Shown here one piece after another: positions 53,689-61,919 of a DNA stretch of 64,000 nt. Below the pieces are notes generated by a model that saw nothing but the letters and a program-made list of their open reading frames with translations, did not search any database and was not told the origin of the DNA. This DNA comes from Comamonas sp. GB3 AK4-5 (GTDB lineage: Bacteria > Pseudomonadota > Gammaproteobacteria > Burkholderiales > Burkholderiaceae_C). A program made the translations under genes and the position numbers. Where the stretch lies: the NCBI RefSeq assembly GCF_041320665.1, contig NZ_CP166730.1, forward strand, positions 3,596,001 through 3,660,000, read 5' to 3'. Every line of letters begins with the position of its first letter. Position 1 is the first letter of the stretch.

Positions 53689-54054
53689 ATGTCCGACTCC
53701 GTACACCCCTGCCTGCGCTGCGGCGTTTGCTGCACCAATTACCGCGTGGAGTTTTCCATTTACGAGCTGCAATCCATGGGCGGCAGTGTGCCCGACCACC
53801 TGGCCCACGAGGTGCCGGGCAATGGCAACCGCGCCCGCATGAATGGTACGCAGCAACACCCCGTACGCTGCGCCGCGCTGGCCGAGCTACCCCAACTGGG
53901 CGAAGGCTGTGTGGGCTGCGGCATCTACGAGCAACGCTCACGCCCCTGTCGCGACTTTCCCTTTGCCTCCTATGGCTGCCATGACACCCGCGCCAAGTTT
54001 GGCTTGGTGGCACTGGATGAGGACGAGGTGGCGCACTGGCAGTTGGCGGCGTAA
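53689..54054 (+). CDS. YkgJ-family cysteine-cluster protein, copy 1
   Basis: A 121-residue protein with the YkgJ/DUF (CxxCxxCC) cysteine cluster: C8, C11, C14, C15 in CLRCGVCC at the N-terminus and a second set in CVGCGIYEQRSRPCRDFP. The family is thought to bind zinc or an Fe-S centre; its role is unknown. A paralog is encoded at 57532, on the other side of feoAB, with the same VEFSIYELQSMGG / VDFSVHESEAMGG segment. Its stop codon is directly followed by the first base of an 800-bp non-coding inverted-repeat element. Confidence 0.88.
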   Translation: MSDSVHPCLRCGVCCTNYRVEFSIYELQSMGGSVPDHLAHEVPGNGNRARMNGTQQHPVRCAALAELPQLGEGCVGCGIYEQRSRPCRDFPFASYGCHDTRAKFGLVALDEDEVAHWQLAA

Positions 54055-54855
54055 CCTGATTAGCGATCTGCCTCAGATGAAGCTTCACTCCGAGTTGCAC
54101 TGCTGCGCGGACATGACGTTCTGAGGCCGGGACTCGCCCCGGCAGGCGAGCTACTTTTCTTGCTCGTGCAAGCAAAGTAGCCAAAAGAACACGCCCCTGC
54201 TGCCCATGTCCCTGCGCTTCGCTTCGGGCAAGCTCGGTGCTCCATCCCAGGGCGGCGCCGCAGAACTCGCTGCGCGGCATAGCCGCTTCACTCGAACAAC
54301 CGCGGCGAGTCAGACCACGAAGCAGCTGTGTCCTTCGGCGCAGCTGCCCGCCCCGGGCTCTGCGCGCCGAGCCATGGGCAAAAGGGGGAAGGCGGGAACC
54401 GAATACCTGCCATGCGTGGACGGCGCTACTGGCGAACCCTATCTCCAAACCCTCACTCAATGCCCGGTGCTTCGTCACACTGCTGGCACTGCGGTTGTTC
54501 CCCCTTCTATACACGCCTGCGGCGCACAGCACACAGGGCCGCATGGCTGCCGTAGGACAGCCATGCTTCATCCCGCGGCTGTTCGAGCGGAGCGCCGAAA
54601 GCGCGCAGAGAGTTCTGCGGCAGGCCCTGTGTGATGGGTGACGCAGGTTGCCCCGGCGCGACAGCGCTGGGGACGGGGATAGCAGGGGCGCATTGGTCTC
54701 CACTTACATGGGTACGCCATATAAGTTCCGCCCCACGCAAGCGTGAACTTCGCCTACCTTCTTGTGCGAGCAAGAAGGTAGGTCGCCCGCCGGGGCGAAT
54801 TCCCGGCTTCGGAACATCACTTCACAACAGTGCCTGAGACAAGTATCTAATCAGG
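54055..54855. repeat. 800-bp non-coding pair of inverted structured repeats
   Basis: The element begins CCTGATTAG and ends with its complement CTAATCAGG. Read inward from both ends, the same ordered landmarks appear on each arm: TCAG, AGGCCGGG/AAGCCGGG, CGCCCCGGC, a CTAC...GTAG hairpin (54151-54180; 54754-54781), CGCCCCTGCT, GCCGCAGAACTC, CTCGAACA.CCGCGG, and a second hairpin with the shared loop TCCTnCGG (54322-54347; 54541-54566), then AAGGGGGAA. The arms span about 54055-54400 and 54495-54855. Stems differ in sequence between arms but still pair. Many long frames are open in it, none convincing. It sits between convergent genes. Confidence 0.8.
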
Positions 54856-54886
54856 AGTGATTCATGCCCAACCACAGCCCATAGGT

Positions 54887-55084
54887 TCAGCTCTTACGCA
54901 TGCTGCTGGAGCAGCTATCACCGCCGCAAGCGCTACAGCCACCACAAGCACCCGCACTGGTCTTGGGCGCCAGCGCCGGGTGCAAGCGCCCGGCCTGCTG
55001 GCGCCAACGCTGCGGCAGATAACGCCATAACAGCGACAGCACGGCGGCAGCCACGATCACACCCACCAGAATGTCTTGCCACAT
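54887..55084 (-). CDS. FeoB-associated Cys-rich membrane protein
   Basis: A 65-residue protein starting MWQDILVGVIVAAAVLSLLW, an N-terminal membrane helix, followed by a basic stretch and a C-terminal cysteine cluster (GACGGCSACGGDSC). This matches the small Cys-rich proteins (PF12669 type) that accompany FeoB. It follows feoB after 14 bp on the same strand, so it is the third gene of the feo operon. It probably helps FeoB, perhaps by metal or redox handling; the mechanism is unknown. It may take the place of FeoC, which is not seen. Confidence 0.85.
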   Translation of the reverse strand: MWQDILVGVIVAAAVLSLLWRYLPQRWRQQAGRLHPALAPKTSAGACGGCSACGGDSCSSSMRKS

Positions 55085-55098
55085 CACACGCTCCTTCG

Positions 55099-57036
55099 CT
55101 ACCACCCCAAAGCCAGGGCCACGCGGTAGGTAATAAAACTGGCCAGATACGCCAGCCCAAACAGATAGCCCGCCATGATCAACGGGTAACGCCAGCCATT
55201 GGTTTCACGCTTGACCATGGCCAGGGTGGAGATGCAGTGCGGCGCAAACACAAACCACACCAGCAAGGACAGCGCCGTGGCCAGCGACCAGCTGCCCGCG
55301 ATCAATACACCCAGTTGCTCGGCCACATCGTCGCCCGTGGCCGACAGCGCATACACCGTGCCCAGGGCGCTCACAGCCACCTCGCGCGCAGCCATGGCCG
55401 GCACCAGGGCAATGGCGATCTGCCAGTTAAAGCCGATGGGCTCCAGCACCAGTTCCATCCACTGGCCGATCTGGCCGGCATAGCTGTAGCGGATCGCACC
55501 TTCGGTAATGCCCTCGGGCGCACCGGGGTAGCTGGCCAGAAACCACAGCACGATGCTCACCGTCAAAATAATGCCGCCCACACGGCGCAAAAAGATCATG
55601 GCGCGCTCGTACAGGCCCAGGGCCAGGCTGCGCAGACTGGGCCAGCGGTAGGAAGGCAACTCCATCAGCAGCGGGGTGCGCGCCAGCTTGCTGCGGCCCA
55701 ACTGGGCCACCCAGGCCACGGCCATGGCACTGGCAATGCCGCCCACATACAGCGCAAACAACACCAGACCCTGCAGATTGAAAACCGCGCCCACCGTGCG
55801 GTCCGGGATGAAGGCCGCAATCAGGAGCGCATACACCGGCAGCCGCGCCGAGCAGGTCATCAGCGGGGCAATCATGATGGTCAGCAGGCGGTCACGCCAG
55901 CTGGGGATGGAGCGCGTGGCCATGATGCCCGGCACGGCGCAGGCAAAGCTGGACAGCAGCGGGATGAAGGAACGGCCCGACAGGCCCACCGTGCCCATGA
56001 TGCGGTCCAGCAAAAAGGCGGCGCGCGGCAGATAGCCCGAGTCTTCCAGCACCAGGATGAAGAAGAACAGAATCAGAATCTGCGGCAAAAACACCAGCAC
56101 CGCGCCGGTGCCCGCAATCACACCCTCCACCAGCAGGCTGCGCAGCGCGCCTTCGGGCAGCACACCCGCCAACCATGCACCCGCATGGGCCACGCCGACC
56201 TCTATGCCATCCATCAAGGGCGCAGCCCAGCTGAACACGGCCTGAAAGATCAAAAACAGCGTGGCCATCAGCAGCAAACTGCCCCACAGCGGGTGCAGCA
56301 CCACGGCGTCGATGCGGTCATCGCGCTGTGTGGGCATGGCGGGCTCTTGCACCGCGGCGCGCATGATGTCCGCCACCTGCTGGTGCAGGGCCAGCAGTTG
56401 CTCGCGCGTGTTGCGGCCCACGGCGGGCGTGAACTGGCCTTCTGCCACCACAGGCGGCCGCAATGCGTAAGCAGCCTCGCTGTCCAGCCAGGCCAGCAAC
56501 TCCCTGGCGCCGGCCTGGTGAATGCCCACGCTCTCCACCACGGGCACACCCAGCAGCGCGCTGAGCTGGGCTGTGTCGATCTGCAAGCCCTGGCGGCGGG
56601 CCATATCGCTCATGTTCAGCACCAGCAGCATAGGCAAGCCCAGGGCGCGGGCCTCCAGCACCAGGCGCAGGTTCAGACGCAAATGGGTGGCATCGGTCAC
56701 ACAGATCAGCAGCTCGGGCGGTGCCTCGCGCCCATGGGCGCCGGTAACGATGTCGCGCGTGATGCGCTCGTCCTCGCTGTGGGCATCCAGGCTGTAGGTG
56801 CCCGGCAGGTCCAGCAAACGCACGCGGCGTTTGGCCGGGGTGTTCAGCCAGCCTTCCTTGCGCTCCACCGTCACGCCGGCGTAGTTGGCCACTTTCTGGC
56901 GTGCACCGGTCAAGAGATTGAACAAGGCCGTCTTGCCGCAGTTGGGATTGCCCAGCAGCGCGGCGCGCAGCGGGGCCTGTTCACTCGCAGCGGAAGCGGT
57001 TTTGTCCAGCACGATCTGGGATTCGCGTGCGTTCAT
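55099..57036 (-). CDS. feoB: Ferrous iron transport protein B
   Basis: A 645-residue inner-membrane Fe2+ transporter. The N-terminal G-domain carries G1 LLGNPNCGKTALFN (residues 28-41), G2/G3 VANYAGVTVERKEG and LLDLPGTYSL, and G4 LLVLNMSDMARRQG. The membrane part contains FACAVPGIMATRSI and the second cysteine-containing GAPLMTCSARLP-like segment (APLMTCSARLPVYAL), the residues linked to iron passage. It overlaps feoA by 4 bp and is followed by a Cys-rich helper gene. At ~645 residues it is shorter than E. coli FeoB (773), normal for betaproteobacteria. Confidence 0.95.
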   Translation of the reverse strand: MNARESQIVLDKTASAASEQAPLRAALLGNPNCGKTALFNLLTGARQKVANYAGVTVERKEGWLNTPAKRRVRLLDLPGTYSLDAHSEDERITRDIVTGAHGREAPPELLICVTDATHLRLNLRLVLEARALGLPMLLVLNMSDMARRQGLQIDTAQLSALLGVPVVESVGIHQAGARELLAWLDSEAAYALRPPVVAEGQFTPAVGRNTREQLLALHQQVADIMRAAVQEPAMPTQRDDRIDAVVLHPLWGSLLLMATLFLIFQAVFSWAAPLMDGIEVGVAHAGAWLAGVLPEGALRSLLVEGVIAGTGAVLVFLPQILILFFFILVLEDSGYLPRAAFLLDRIMGTVGLSGRSFIPLLSSFACAVPGIMATRSIPSWRDRLLTIMIAPLMTCSARLPVYALLIAAFIPDRTVGAVFNLQGLVLFALYVGGIASAMAVAWVAQLGRSKLARTPLLMELPSYRWPSLRSLALGLYERAMIFLRRVGGIILTVSIVLWFLASYPGAPEGITEGAIRYSYAGQIGQWMELVLEPIGFNWQIAIALVPAMAAREVAVSALGTVYALSATGDDVAEQLGVLIAGSWSLATALSLLVWFVFAPHCISTLAMVKRETNGWRYPLIMAGYLFGLAYLASFITYRVALALGW

Positions 57037-57356
57037 GGCTGAGCCTCCACCTGCACCAGCACCTTGGAGGCCTCATGGCGGCGCAGCGCAAACCGGGCCT
57101 GGCCCACGCGCACGGCCAGGGGATCGGGCCCGGGAAAGCCGGTGGCCACAATGCACACCGACTCACCTGGCAAAAAACCAATCTCCATCAAACGCAGCAG
57201 CAGCTCCTGCTCTTCTGGGGTGGTGGCAGGGGCCAGGTCGACCACACGGGCGGGCACGCGGGGCGCCAGACGGTCCAGCCCAAGCACAGCGGCGGCGGGG
57301 CTGGAATTCGCAGCGGAGGCCGCCGTTTGTGGTGCTGCCGAAGAAAGGGTTTGCAT
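57033..57356 (-). CDS. feoA: Ferrous iron transport protein A
   Basis: A 107-residue protein with an SH3-like FeoA domain at about residues 30-105 (EEQELLLRLMEIGFLPGESV, then PLAVRVGQARFALRRHEASK). It regulates or assists FeoB at the membrane. The first ~25 residues are an Ala/Ser-rich extension without family match. Its stop overlaps the feoB start by 4 bp (ATGA), so it leads the feoA-feoB-Cys-rich operon. A Fur-like site lies 14-32 bp upstream of the start. Confidence 0.92.
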   Translation of the reverse strand: MQTLSSAAPQTAASAANSSPAAAVLGLDRLAPRVPARVVDLAPATTPEEQELLLRLMEIGFLPGESVCIVATGFPGPDPLAVRVGQARFALRRHEASKVLVQVEAQP

Positions 57357-57369
57357 ACCGGATTTTACT

Positions 57370-57388
57370 GATTTTGATTCTTATTTTC
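57370..57388 (-). promoter_or_regulatory. Fur box upstream of feoA
   Basis: GATTTTGATTCTTATTTTC, matching 13 of 19 positions of the E. coli Fur consensus, lies just before feoA in an AT-rich stretch. It implies iron repression of the feo operon. Confidence 0.6.
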
Positions 57389-57531
57389 CGTTCTCTCCCC
57401 TGCTATTGCACAGCGGAACCAGAGCGGGCCACGGGGACTTTGCCAGCGCACGCTCACGCGCTGCGACCGTCCCCATGCGCAGCCCGCATTTTCCGGCGAG
57501 AATTCCGCCCCACTCTTTTTCTGCCTCCCCC

Positions 57532-57840
57532 ATGAGCCATCCCTGCCTTGCCTGCGGCGCCTGCTGCGCGGCCTTTCGTGTGGATTTTTCCGTCCACGAG
57601 TCCGAGGCCATGGGTGGCCCGGTGCCCACAGGCCTGGCCGAGGAGGTGAATGATTTCACCTGCCGCATGCGCGGCACCGACTACGCCCGACCACGCTGCG
57701 CCGCCCTGGTGGGCACTGTGGGTGAGAAAGCCCATTGCGGCATTTACGAATGGCGCCCCTCGCCCTGCAGGGAATTCGCCATGGGCTCGGACGCCTGCAA
57801 CCGCGTGCGGCTGCGCGTGGGTCTCAAGACACTCCCCTGA
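57532..57840 (+). CDS. YkgJ-family cysteine-cluster protein, copy 2
   Basis: A 102-residue paralog of the protein encoded at 53689. The N-terminal cluster is C5, C8, C11, C12 in CLACGACC, followed by FRVDFSVHESEAMGGPVP; later cysteines are in RCAAL and HCGIYEWRPSPCREF. It is divergent from feoA (175 bp between starts). The stop codon TGA is the target duplicated by the IS5-type element that begins at the next base, so the IS has replaced everything downstream without changing the protein. Role unknown; metal binding is likely. Confidence 0.87.
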   Translation: MSHPCLACGACCAAFRVDFSVHESEAMGGPVPTGLAEEVNDFTCRMRGTDYARPRCAALVGTVGEKAHCGIYEWRPSPCREFAMGSDACNRVRLRVGLKTLP

Positions 57841-58682
57841 GAACGTGTTCAAAGTCTCGCCAGATGTGAGAAGCTCGCAGGATGAGAAAAGGCTACCCCA
57901 GCGATATCAAGCGCGAGCAGTTCGAAGTGATCCGGCCAATGCTGGAGAGTGCGCGCAAAAGGACGGCCCCACGCAAGGTGGAGCTTTACGAGGTGTTCTG
58001 CGCCGTGCTGTATCTGCTGCGCACGGGCTGCCAGTGGCGAGCGCTGCCCAGCGACTTTCCCAAGTGGCGCACGGTGCATTCGTACTGGGCGATCTGGAGC
58101 GAGCCCCGCGAGGAAGGCAGCCTGCTGGAGCAGGCTTTAAAAAAATCAGGTTGGCGCGGCCCGCGAGAAACTGGGGCGCAACGCATGCAGCGCGTTCTTG
58201 ATCATCGACGCGCAGAGCGTGAAGAACACGGACACGGCGGGGCTGAAGGGCTATGACGCGGGCAAGAAGGTCTGTGGGATCAAGCGCCACATTGCGGTGG
58301 ACACGCAGGGGCTGCCACATGCCATTGCGGTGACCACGGCCGAGGTAACGGACCGCAAAGGTGCCCTGCAGGCCCTGCAGCGCTGTAAGCGGACGTTGGG
58401 GCGAGTGCAAGGCGTGCTGTGCGACAGCGGCTACGTGGGCCAGCCCTTTGCGCAGGGCGTACAAGAGATTCTGGGCGAGCACGTGACGGTGCAAATCGCC
58501 AAGAGAAGCGAGATGCACAGCTTCAAGGTCATGCCCAAGCGCTGGGTAGTGGAGCGCAGCTTCGCCTGGCTGGAGAAGAACAGGAGGTTGTGGAAAAACT
58601 GCGAGCGTTGGCTCAACACCAGCTTGCAGTTCGTCCATCTGGCGTTCTTGGGGCTCTTGCTCAGGAGACTTTGAACACGCTC
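57841..58682 (+). mobile_element. IS5-type insertion sequence (IS427/IS1031-like)
   Basis: An 842-bp element with 18-bp terminal inverted repeats that differ at one position: GAACGTGTTCAAAGTCTC on the left and GAGCGTGTTCAAAGTCTC on the right, reading inward. TGA occurs directly outside both ends (57838-57840 and 58683-58685), a 3-bp target duplication of the TNA type used by this group. The left TGA is the stop codon of the YkgJ-like gene. Two overlapping frames make the transposase. Confidence 0.87.
57882..58674 (+). CDS. IS5-type transposase in two frames
   Basis: The transposase is split. The first frame (57882-58256) starts MRKGYPSDIKREQFEVIRPM and carries the N-terminal DUF4096-like part (LLRTGCQWRALPSDFPKWRT). 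The second frame, shifted by +1, opens at 58141 and holds the DDE core: IIDAQSVKNTD, LCDSGYVGQPFAQGV and WVVERSFAWLEKNRRLW. The switch must occur around a run of seven A (58139-58145), after LLEQALKK. Removing one base there gives the expected KKSVGAARE-like sequence of related transposases. It is either programmed frameshifting, known in this IS group, or a one-base inactivating insertion. Confidence 0.85.
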
Positions 58683-58790
58683 TGAGTCGCCTTTGGCGCC
58701 TTCCCCCCGCTCTTCGCTTGCTGCGCTCGCGGGCAGGGGGACGACAGCGCAGCATAAGGGGCGGCCCTTGCTCGCTGTCTCTGGCTTGGA
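58683..58790 (-). repeat. Dispersed GC-rich intergenic repeat next to the IS
   Basis: On the minus strand: AGCGAGCAAGGGCCGCCCC, a CGTCCCCCTG stem, GGGGGGAAGGCGCC and AGGCGACTCA, the order found at 26279. The CTGAGTCGCC end is split by the IS: CCCCTGA belongs to the end of the YkgJ-like gene on its other side. The rest of the 219-bp gap to the LysE gene shows no other feature. Confidence 0.7.
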
Positions 58791-58893
58791 ACACGTCCGT
58801 TTCATACACAAGGCCATGAGATGGCCCGAGCCACCATCCTCCGCGCAATTGCGTTCAATACAGAGGGCGCAGCAAGGGCCACAGTGCGGCCTT

Positions 58894-59523
58894 GTGAAAG
58901 ACCTCTCCCTGCTTTTTACCTCTTTGCTGCCCATGGCCAGCTTTGCCCTGGTGGGCGCCATCACGCCCGGCCCCGTCAATGTGCTGGCCCTGCGCCATGG
59001 CAGCCAGGGCGCGCAGCGCCAGGCCTTGCTGTATGTGCTGGGCGCCAGCCTCAGCTATGTGGGCGTGGTGGCTACCATGGGCCTGGGCGCCACCCAATTG
59101 CAACAGTTGCTGCCCCGGCTGGCCCGCAGCGGCCAATGGCTGTGCGCAGCCTATCTGCTGTGGCTGGCCTGGAAGCTGGCACGCGCGCCTGTGGGCCCGC
59201 AGACCTCAGACCCGGACCAGGCGCCCCCCAGCTCCTGGCAAGCCTTTGGCCAGGGCGTGGCGGTGCAAACGCTCAACCCCAAGGCCTGGCTGTTCGCCCT
59301 GTCGGCCGTGGGGGTGTTTGTGCTGCCGCATGCCTCCACGCCCCTGACGGCCCTGGGCCTGCTGTGCGCCGTGTCCCTGCTGGCCTGCCTGCTGGGTGTG
59401 GGCTGTTGGGCCGTGCTGGGGCGGGCCCTGGTGCGCTGGTTGACCTCTGCCCGGCGCCAGCGCGCCCTGCACGGACTGCTGGCCGCGCTGCTGGTGGGCA
59501 GCGTGCTGGGCATGCTGGCATGA
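58894..59523 (+). CDS. LysE/RhtB-family amino acid exporter
   Basis: A 209-residue membrane protein with about six helices. The start is taken as GTG 58894; ATG 58933 (MASFALVGAITPGPVNVLAL) is an alternative that would cut into helix 1. The hallmark ITPGPVNVLALRHGSQGAQR matches the LysE/RhtB TPGP-N motif, and GQGVAVQTLNPKAWLFALSA is the second family motif. Such proteins export amino acids or analogues. It overlaps or abuts the AraC gene downstream on the same strand, an exporter-regulator pair. Confidence 0.87.
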   Translation: MKDLSLLFTSLLPMASFALVGAITPGPVNVLALRHGSQGAQRQALLYVLGASLSYVGVVATMGLGATQLQQLLPRLARSGQWLCAAYLLWLAWKLARAPVGPQTSDPDQAPPSSWQAFGQGVAVQTLNPKAWLFALSAVGVFVLPHASTPLTALGLLCAVSLLACLLGVGCWAVLGRALVRWLTSARRQRALHGLLAALLVGSVLGMLA

Positions 59524-59555
59524 TGTGCCGGCCGCTCATTGACGCGAGCGCCACC

Positions 59556-60377
59556 ATGAAGCAGCTCCCATCACAGGTTCACCAATTTCACCGCCATCCA
59601 CAGGCCCCATGGCTGGAGCTGCGCGTGAGCCTGTCTTCACCGCATTGCTTTCGCCTGCATGCACACGATGAGTACTCAATCGGCATCATCGACGGAGGCC
59701 AGGCCTTGTTCAGCCATGCTGATGGGCCCGAGCGCGTGCGCCAGGGCAGCGTGGTGTTGATCGAGCCCGGCCGCTGGCATGCCTGCAACCCGGATGAGAT
59801 CACCCACTGGTCCTATCGCATGCTGTTTGTGAAAGCCGACTGGCTGCATGCGCAGCTGCAGCTTCCCGCCCTGCGCTTTCCCGCACGCGCGCTGCATGAC
59901 GCCGCCAGCTCCGACATTGCGCACCAGCTTTGCCAACCGCTGGCGGCCGCAGACGACATTGCCGCACACACGTCATTGCTACTGAGCTTTCTGCGCGCCA
60001 ACGCAGAGGTGGACGATCAATCCATTCCCGCGCAAGCCATTGCAAGCAATCAGGCCATACGCCACGCCGTGGAGCAGCTGCATGCGCAGCCGCAGGCCGA
60101 CACCACCGTCGCATCACTGGCCCAGGCCTGCGGCATGAGTGCTTCGCGCTTTATCCGCCACTTCAAGGCCGCCACCGGCGTCACCCCCGGTGCTTATCGC
60201 CTGAACCTGCGCCTCAACGGCGCCCGCCGCCTGCTGGCCCAGGGCGCGGCCCTGGCCGATGCGGCCCACAGCATGGGCTTTGCCGACCAGGCCCATTTGC
60301 AGCGCAGCTTCAAGGCCCACCATGCGCTCACGCCGGGGCGCTACGCGCTGGGCGCGAATTGCCCCCCTAGCCCCTGA
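59556..60377 (+). CDS. AraC-family regulator with cupin sensor
   Basis: A 273-residue AraC protein. Residues ~15-95 are an AraC-type cupin (HCFRLHAHDEYSIGIIDGGQ, GSVVLIEPGRWHACNP). Residues ~170-270 hold the two helix-turn-helix units (VASLAQACGMSASRFIRHFK and LADAAHSMGFADQAHLQRSF). ATG 59523, which overlaps the LysE stop in TGATG, would add 11 residues and couple translation. The pairing of this AraC type with LysE exporters is common, and it likely controls that gene. Confidence 0.87.
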   Translation: MKQLPSQVHQFHRHPQAPWLELRVSLSSPHCFRLHAHDEYSIGIIDGGQALFSHADGPERVRQGSVVLIEPGRWHACNPDEITHWSYRMLFVKADWLHAQLQLPALRFPARALHDAASSDIAHQLCQPLAAADDIAAHTSLLLSFLRANAEVDDQSIPAQAIASNQAIRHAVEQLHAQPQADTTVASLAQACGMSASRFIRHFKAATGVTPGAYRLNLRLNGARRLLAQGAALADAAHSMGFADQAHLQRSFKAHHALTPGRYALGANCPPSP

Positions 60378-60467
60378 TACTGCCCTCGGGATTGCACGCC
60401 CCCCACATCGCCCGCCACGATCGCTGCGATACTTGCTGGTTTTTTCAGCAACAGGACTTTGGGGCGC

Positions 60468-61826
60468 ATGGCCGACTTCCACGATATCCAACAACGCGAG
60501 ACTGGTCTGAAGCAGCACCTGACCAGCGCCCAGATGGTGATGATTGCCATCGGCGGCGCCGTGGGTACAGGCCTGTTCATGGGCAGCGCCTTTGCCATCG
60601 GCTTTGCCGGTCCAGCCGTGCTGGTCAGCTACGCCATTGGCGCCTTCATCGCCCTGCTCTTGATTGGCTGCCTGGGCGAGATGACGGTGGCCCACCCCAC
60701 CTCCGGCTCCTTCGGCGCCTATGCCGAGTACTACCTGGGCCCGCTGGCCGGCTTTGTGCTGCGCTATGCCTACTGGGCCGCCCTGGTGCTGGCCGTGGGC
60801 ATGGAGGTCACGGCCGTGGGCATGTACATGGCCTATTGGTTCAAGGACGTGCCCCAATGGGTCTGGGTGGGCATCTTCTCGGCCATTTTGATCGGCGTGA
60901 ACCTGCGCAGCGTCAAGGTCTATGGCGCGGTGGAATATGGTTTTTCGGCCATCAAGGTGGCGGCCATTGTGGCCTTTGTGCTGATTGGCGCCTATGTGGT
61001 GTTTGGCACCACCACGCCCGGCATCGGTTTCGAGAATTACAGCCTGGGCGGCGGCTTTTGGGCCAAGGGTGCCTGGGGCATGTGGCTGGGCGTGATCGTG
61101 GCCATGTTCAGCTACCTGGGTGTGGAGGCCATTGCCGTGGCAGCCGGCGAGGCCCAGCATCCGCAGCAGGCCGTGCAGACCGCGATGAAGACCACGGTAC
61201 TGCGTCTGGTGCTTTTCTATCTGCTGACGCTGGCGCTGATGCTGGCCATCGTGCCCTGGACCGATGCCGCCACGCAAACCAGCCCATTCGTGCGTGTGAT
61301 GCAGGTGCTGGACATTCCCTTTGCCGCCGGCGTGCTGAACTTTGTGGTGCTGGTGGCCGCGCTGTCGGCCATGAACAGCCAGCTCTACACCACCTCGCGC
61401 ATGATGTTCAGCCTGGCCCGCGCCCAACAGGCCCCGCGCGTGTTCGGCATCACCAATGCCAACGGCGTGCCCGTGGCCTCCATCCTGGTGTCCAGCCTGG
61501 GCGCGGCCGTGGCCATGTTCATCAACGCCTTCTGGCCCAAGGAATCCTTTGTCTGGATGATGTCGATCGCCATGTTCGGCGCCATGTTTGCCTGGTTCAT
61601 GGTTTTCGTCACCCACCTGGCCTTTCGCCGCCGCCGCACACGCGATGGCGCGGCCCCTGTACCGTTTCGCATGTGGGGCTTTCCATGGCTGACGCTGCTG
61701 GGCGCGCTGTTGATGGGGGCTGTGCTGCTCACCACGGCCTTCACGCCGGAGTTCCGCCTGACCCTGGCCTTTGGCCTGCCCTGGCTGCTGGTGCTGACCG
61801 GCATCTACTACGTGAAAAAGCGCTGA
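60468..61826 (+). CDS. Amino acid permease (APC family)
   Basis: A 452-residue inner-membrane transporter with 12 helices of the APC amino acid transporter family. ATG 60468 (MADFHDIQQRETGLKQHLTS) is preferred over an in-frame TTG nine bases earlier. The first helix region VMIAIGGAVGTGLFMGSAFA carries the GGxxGTGLF substrate-binding loop, and PTSGSFGAYAEYYLGPLAGF follows. FSYLGVEAIAVAAGEAQHPQ is helix 6 with the conserved E. It is closest to proton-coupled permeases such as CycA/AroP/GabP; the substrate is not fixed. Its own promoter is likely in the 90-bp gap after the AraC gene. Confidence 0.9.
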   Translation: MADFHDIQQRETGLKQHLTSAQMVMIAIGGAVGTGLFMGSAFAIGFAGPAVLVSYAIGAFIALLLIGCLGEMTVAHPTSGSFGAYAEYYLGPLAGFVLRYAYWAALVLAVGMEVTAVGMYMAYWFKDVPQWVWVGIFSAILIGVNLRSVKVYGAVEYGFSAIKVAAIVAFVLIGAYVVFGTTTPGIGFENYSLGGGFWAKGAWGMWLGVIVAMFSYLGVEAIAVAAGEAQHPQQAVQTAMKTTVLRLVLFYLLTLALMLAIVPWTDAATQTSPFVRVMQVLDIPFAAGVLNFVVLVAALSAMNSQLYTTSRMMFSLARAQQAPRVFGITNANGVPVASILVSSLGAAVAMFINAFWPKESFVWMMSIAMFGAMFAWFMVFVTHLAFRRRRTRDGAAPVPFRMWGFPWLTLLGALLMGAVLLTTAFTPEFRLTLAFGLPWLLVLTGIYYVKKR

Positions 61827-61919
61827 CATTCGCTGAGGCGCCCACTCAACGCCCCAGGCAATGACACAGTGCTGTCATTGCCCATGGGCACCATGGCGGC
61901 TCTTTCTCTAGAGCCTCGC

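Noticed and set aside
53302..53859. A 185-codon minus-strand frame opposite the end of argF and the YkgJ-like gene
   Set aside because: It overlaps a plus-strand gene with a clear cysteine cluster and has no family features.
54206..54837. Several open frames of 60-140 codons in the 54055-54855 element
   Set aside because: They differ between the two inverted arms, have no codon bias typical of neighbours, and the conserved features are hairpins rather than codons.
57033..57371. Plus-strand frames opposite feoA
   Set aside because: Antisense to feoA, a gene with a clear domain and a 4-bp coupling to feoB.
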